Assembly: GCA_024449915.1 (NCBI GenBank) | Contig: JAMZAV010004549.1 | Location: 81,624 to 145,623 of the forward strand | Direction: 5' to 3' | Length of the DNA stretch: 64,000 bases | DNA from: Sweltsa coloradensis | Taxonomy: Eukaryota; Arthropoda; Insecta; Plecoptera; Chloroperlidae | In this document: positions 60,854-64,000 of the stretch, piece after piece | How the letters are laid out: each line of letters starts with the position of its first letter | Numbering within the stretch: the stretch's first letter is position 1 | Made by a program: the position numbers and the translations under genes | Notes under the pieces: model-generated | What the model was told of the DNA's origin: nothing | The model's input: the letters and a program-made list of their open reading frames with translations, nothing else | The model's database searches: none

Positions 60854-61669
60854 TTGGATGAACGTAGCGGGCGTAGCGAGCGAAGCGAAGATTCCATTCT
60901 ACTACACGGAAAAAAAAAATCCTGAATGTTTTTCTCTTTCTTTCTTTCTTTCTTATTGTATTTTTGTGTGTTTGTCCACACGATTCCGGCTAAACCGATA
61001 CTCCAATTGCAATGAAATTTTGTGGAGCCCTTTCCCAAATCTCTGAACTTAGAACTGCCACGTTTTTGAGCATAATCAAAAAATTATTTCTAATGAAAAT
61101 TGCAATTTTAAGATTTTTTTTCCCGATTTTTTCAAAAAATTATTTTACTTATAACTATTACGTGCTTTATCTGATTATAAAGATTTTTGCAAAGAACCTT
61201 AATTTAATAAATTTATATATTCGTGTGAAAAAATTTGAGCGCAATTGAAAAATTATTTTTTATGAAAAATCGTAATTTTTAAAATTTTTTATTTTTACTA
61301 CATTCTTCGACTTATAAACACCTACACGCTTTAAACCGATTGTAATGATTTTTCGAAGAACCTTAATTTTATGATTTTATATATTGGTGGGAAATTTGAG
61401 CGCGATCGAAAAAAATGTTCATGAAAATCGCAATTTACGTTTTTTCGTTAAAAAAAATTCTTCGACTTATTTAAAATCTAATGCTTTGTCCGATTGTAAT
61501 GATATTTTTACAGAACTTAACTTTATAAATTTTTATATTTGTGTGAAATTGAGCGCAATCGAAAAATATTTCTCATGAAAATCGCAATTTTTACCCCTTT
61601 TTTCGTTTAAAAAAAACATACGCTCATCCCAAAAACGCGCCTGAAAAAAGCGTTTGCGAAGCTTCCTTG
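60854..61669 (+). mobile_element. Helitron-like repeat, type A, four inner units
   Basis: Starts TTGGATGAACGTAGCGGGCG, carries cacgattccggctaaaccg, about four internal 155-bp units (words cgcaatcgaaaa, cgcgatcgaaaa), and ends cgctcatcc, AACGC..GCGTT, tgcgaagcttCCTTG (expected CCTAG). Confidence 0.74.
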
Positions 61670-61702
61670 TAGACCATAAAACGCAATGCGCTCTATAGCT
61701 TA

Positions 61703-62340
61703 TTGGATGAGCGTAGCGAGCGTAGCGAAGATTCCATTTCACTACACTGGAGAAAAAAATCCGGAGTTTTTCTTTTTCCTTTTTTTTCCTGTTTGTATTA
61801 TTGTGCGTTTGTTAACACGATTCCGGCTAAACCGATGCTCCAATTACGATGAAATTTTATGGAGGCCTTCAAAATCTCTGAACTTAGAACTGCCACGTTT
61901 TTAAACGTAATCGAAAAATTATTTCTCATTAAAATCGCCATTTTACGATTTTTTTCGATTTAAAAAAAATTTCTTCCACTTATAACAACTACATTTTTAA
62001 TTCGATTGTAATGATTTTTTCACAGAACCTTAATTTTATGAATTTATATATTCGTGTAAAATTTGAGCGGAATTAATTTATGTTTTATTATGAAAATCGC
62101 AATTTTACGATTTTTTCGATTTTTAAAACATTTCTTCGACTTATAACACCTACATGCAATATCCGATTGTAATAATTTTTTACAGAACCCTTAATTTTAT
62201 GAATTCATATATTGGGGTGAAATTTGAACGCAATCGAAAAATAATTTCTCATGAAAATCCCAATTTTACGCTTTTTTACGTTAAAAATAATTACGCTCAT
62301 CCAACAACGCGACTGAAAAAGCGTTTGCGAAGCTTCCTAG
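61703..62340 (+). mobile_element. Helitron-like repeat, type A
   Basis: Starts TTGGATGAGCGTAGCGAGCG only 34 bp after the previous copy. About three internal units; ends cgctcatccaacAACGC, gactgaaaaa, GCGTT, tgcgaagcttCCTAG then T. Confidence 0.8.
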
Positions 62341-62464
62341 TGTACATGTTTTGGGGAAAATCTCTCCACGGTAAATCCACCACTACAACAACCAGCAGCT
62401 GTTGACAATATTATTGCAAATCGCTCTCAATTTTTTTTACAGTGAATTCACTGCATAGCATTAT

Positions 62465-62936
62465 TTGGATGAGCGTAGCGAGCAAAGCGAATATTCCATA
62501 TCACTACACTGGAGAAAAAAAAACCGGAATGTTTTTTTATTTTTTTTATTTTTTCTTTTTTTTCTGTATTTTTGTCCGTTTGTTAACACGATTGCGGGTA
62601 GACCGATACTCCGATTGCAATTAAATTTCATGGAGGCCTTCGAAACTGCCACGATTTTGAACACAATCGGAAAATTATTTCTCATGAAAATCGCAATTTT
62701 ACGATTTTTTAGATTCTTTTAAAATTTCTTCGACTTATAACACCTGCATGCTTTGTCCGATTGTAATGATTTTTTCACAGAACCTTAACTTCATGAATTG
62801 ATATATTCGTGTGAAATTTGAGCGTAATTGTAAAATTATTTCTTATGGAAATCTCTATTTTACGCTTTTTTGTGGAATTAAAAAAATAACGCTCATCCAA
62901 CAACGCGCCTGAAAAAGCGTTTGCGAAGCTTCCTAG
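62465..62936 (+). mobile_element. Helitron-like repeat, type A, short
   Basis: Starts TTGGATGAGCGTAGCGAGCA, has about 1.5 internal units, and ends cgctcatccaacAACGC, gcctgaaaaa, GCGTT, tgcgaagcttCCTAG then T. It differs from the neighbouring copies mainly in the number of units. Confidence 0.8.
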
Positions 62937-63250
62937 TTTATGGTATTTATTAAGGAACGATTTCAAATCATTTAGGTTTTTGTTCTCTATCGAAAGTAGG
63001 ATTATAGATTTATATCATTAATTTTTATATGTACCGTACCGGTAGTTATAAGTGGACAGCGCGGTGAACAGTCGATACCCTGCCCCATAAGTACAGTTCA
63101 TGAAAATCGTCCTTTTACGAATTTTCTATGATTTATGTTTTCCTACTTCTTCGCCCTCTTTCGGACAAATGGAAATTTTTTCAATTTTTAAACATTCAAA
63201 ATTTCGCTTCCGCTGCGTTGCACCTAAATCGATGGTATATTTCTTATGAC

Positions 63251-63738
63251 CAGTGGCGTAGCCAGGTTTTGGGTCTAGGGGGGGCAGGAAATTTTTAGGG
63301 GCGATACGACTAAAAAAAAAAAAGCTTGAAAGAATTCCAATAATGTGTCAACATTAAGTTTTTCACCTTCTGCAGGAAGATTGCAGTATGCAAGCACGGA
63401 ATGAGTAATATTCATCAGCAATAAGTGAATGAGAAATGTCATTTTTGTAAAAAAAGTGCCAAATCTTGGAGAGCTAGAATATTTATTTCATCGGAAAAAC
63501 TGGATGGTTCTAAACAGGAAAAATTTGAAGCAATGCTGAAGCAAATCTGTTCCGCGCGAGGTTTTATCAACATAGGCGGCACATGGCTACCTACAAAGGC
63601 GACAAAGGACGAAGGTGTCACAAAGGATTTACGTATTTTATTATTTCATATATTTGTATTTTTGGGCAGGTGGTTAGGGGGCGCCAGGACAAGGGGGCGG
63701 GGGGGGGGGCATTCGCCCCCCCAATGGCTACGCCACTG
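63251..63738. mobile_element. CAGTGGCGTAGC-type TIR element with captured ORF
   Basis: The ends are CAGTGGCGTAGCCAGG and, inverted, ATGGCTACGCCACTG, with G-rich flanks inside. CAGTGGCGTAGC termini are typical of hAT-like non-autonomous elements, whose 8-bp target duplication is only weakly visible here (cttatgac, cttaagct). The interior has an ORF from 63425 with NEKCHFCKK (a Cys-x2-Cys pair), then GTWLPTKATKDEG, about 70 codons without a recognised domain. It may be a captured exon fragment. Confidence 0.65.
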
Positions 63739-63744
63739 CTTAAG

Positions 63745-64000
63745 CTAGGAAGCTTCGCAAACGCTTTTTCAGGCGCGTTGTTGGATGACCGTAATTTTTT
63801 TGAACGAAAAATAGCGTAAAATTGCGATTTTCATAAGAAATAATTATTCGATTACGCTAAAATTTCACGCGAATATTTTCATTCATAAAATTAAGGTTCT
63901 GTAAAAAAAAAATCATTACCATGCGGATAATGAAAGATATGTATAGTGTGATTATAGTCGTAAGAAATTTAAAAATCGAAAAAAATAAATTGACGTTTAA
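63745..64000 (-). mobile_element. Helitron-like repeat, type A, cut by window end
   Basis: On the minus strand it ends cgttcaaaaa, ttacggtcatccaacAACGC, gcctgaaaaa, GCGTT, tgcgaagcttCCTAG, here followed by C not T. One internal unit and part of another are inside the window. Confidence 0.75.

Overview
The window is animal genomic DNA that is rich in repeats and poor in genes, most likely from an arthropod with a large genome. Supporting signs are GT-AG exons of a chymotrypsin-fold protease with an arthropod-like IVGG...YPWLARLGY start, a THAP zinc-finger gene with an NRF1/CRE-type promoter, and Penelope-like, BEL/Pao, Gypsy, Jockey/I-type LINE, tRNA-SINE and Helitron-like elements. There are no bacterial genes, operons or CRISPR arrays. 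The arthropod call is an inference.

Host genes are all on the minus strand. Fragments of a serine protease gene lie at 26.9 kb (activation site and start of the peptidase domain), 22.3 kb (CGGAL...IVTA, the catalytic-His exon, with an indel) and 0.72-0.82 kb (AGWG exon). A second, paralogous activation-site exon is at 43.9-44.1 kb. The last exons of a DOK/IRS-type tyrosine-kinase docking protein run from 41.09 kb to 34.2 kb, with PTB end, YEEI, PPLPPR and two YxxM motifs. Its coding exon is split by a young Gypsy-class LTR retrotransposon. A THAP-domain gene starts at 57.9 kb.

Mobile DNA, left to right: a tRNA-SINE (1.0 kb); an approximately 18 kb imperfect palindrome (1.55-19.95 kb) in poorly polished sequence; a 5'-truncated LINE (24.6-25.9 kb); a TA-flanked MITE (28.04-28.72 kb); Helitron-like repeats (31.2-33.5 kb); the Gypsy insertion (35.0-40.9 kb); inverted-repeat elements and a minisatellite (41.8-43.7 kb); a Penelope-like element (44.6-53.3 kb) interrupted by a BEL/Pao retrotransposon (45.36-50.51 kb); a second, inverted Penelope fragment (53.4-54.2 kb); and a dense cluster of Helitron-like repeats from 54.5 kb to the end.

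The most notable points are the Helitron-like family, which has variable internal tandem repeats and two interchangeable 3' ends; the clean LTR insertion inside a signalling-gene exon; the BEL-in-Penelope nesting with a 5-bp target duplication; and the giant palindrome, which may be real or an assembly/fold-back read artefact. Sequence accuracy varies. About 1.6-22.9 kb, 46-50.7 kb and 58.8-61 kb show homopolymer errors, so broken frames there should not be read as biology without re-sequencing.
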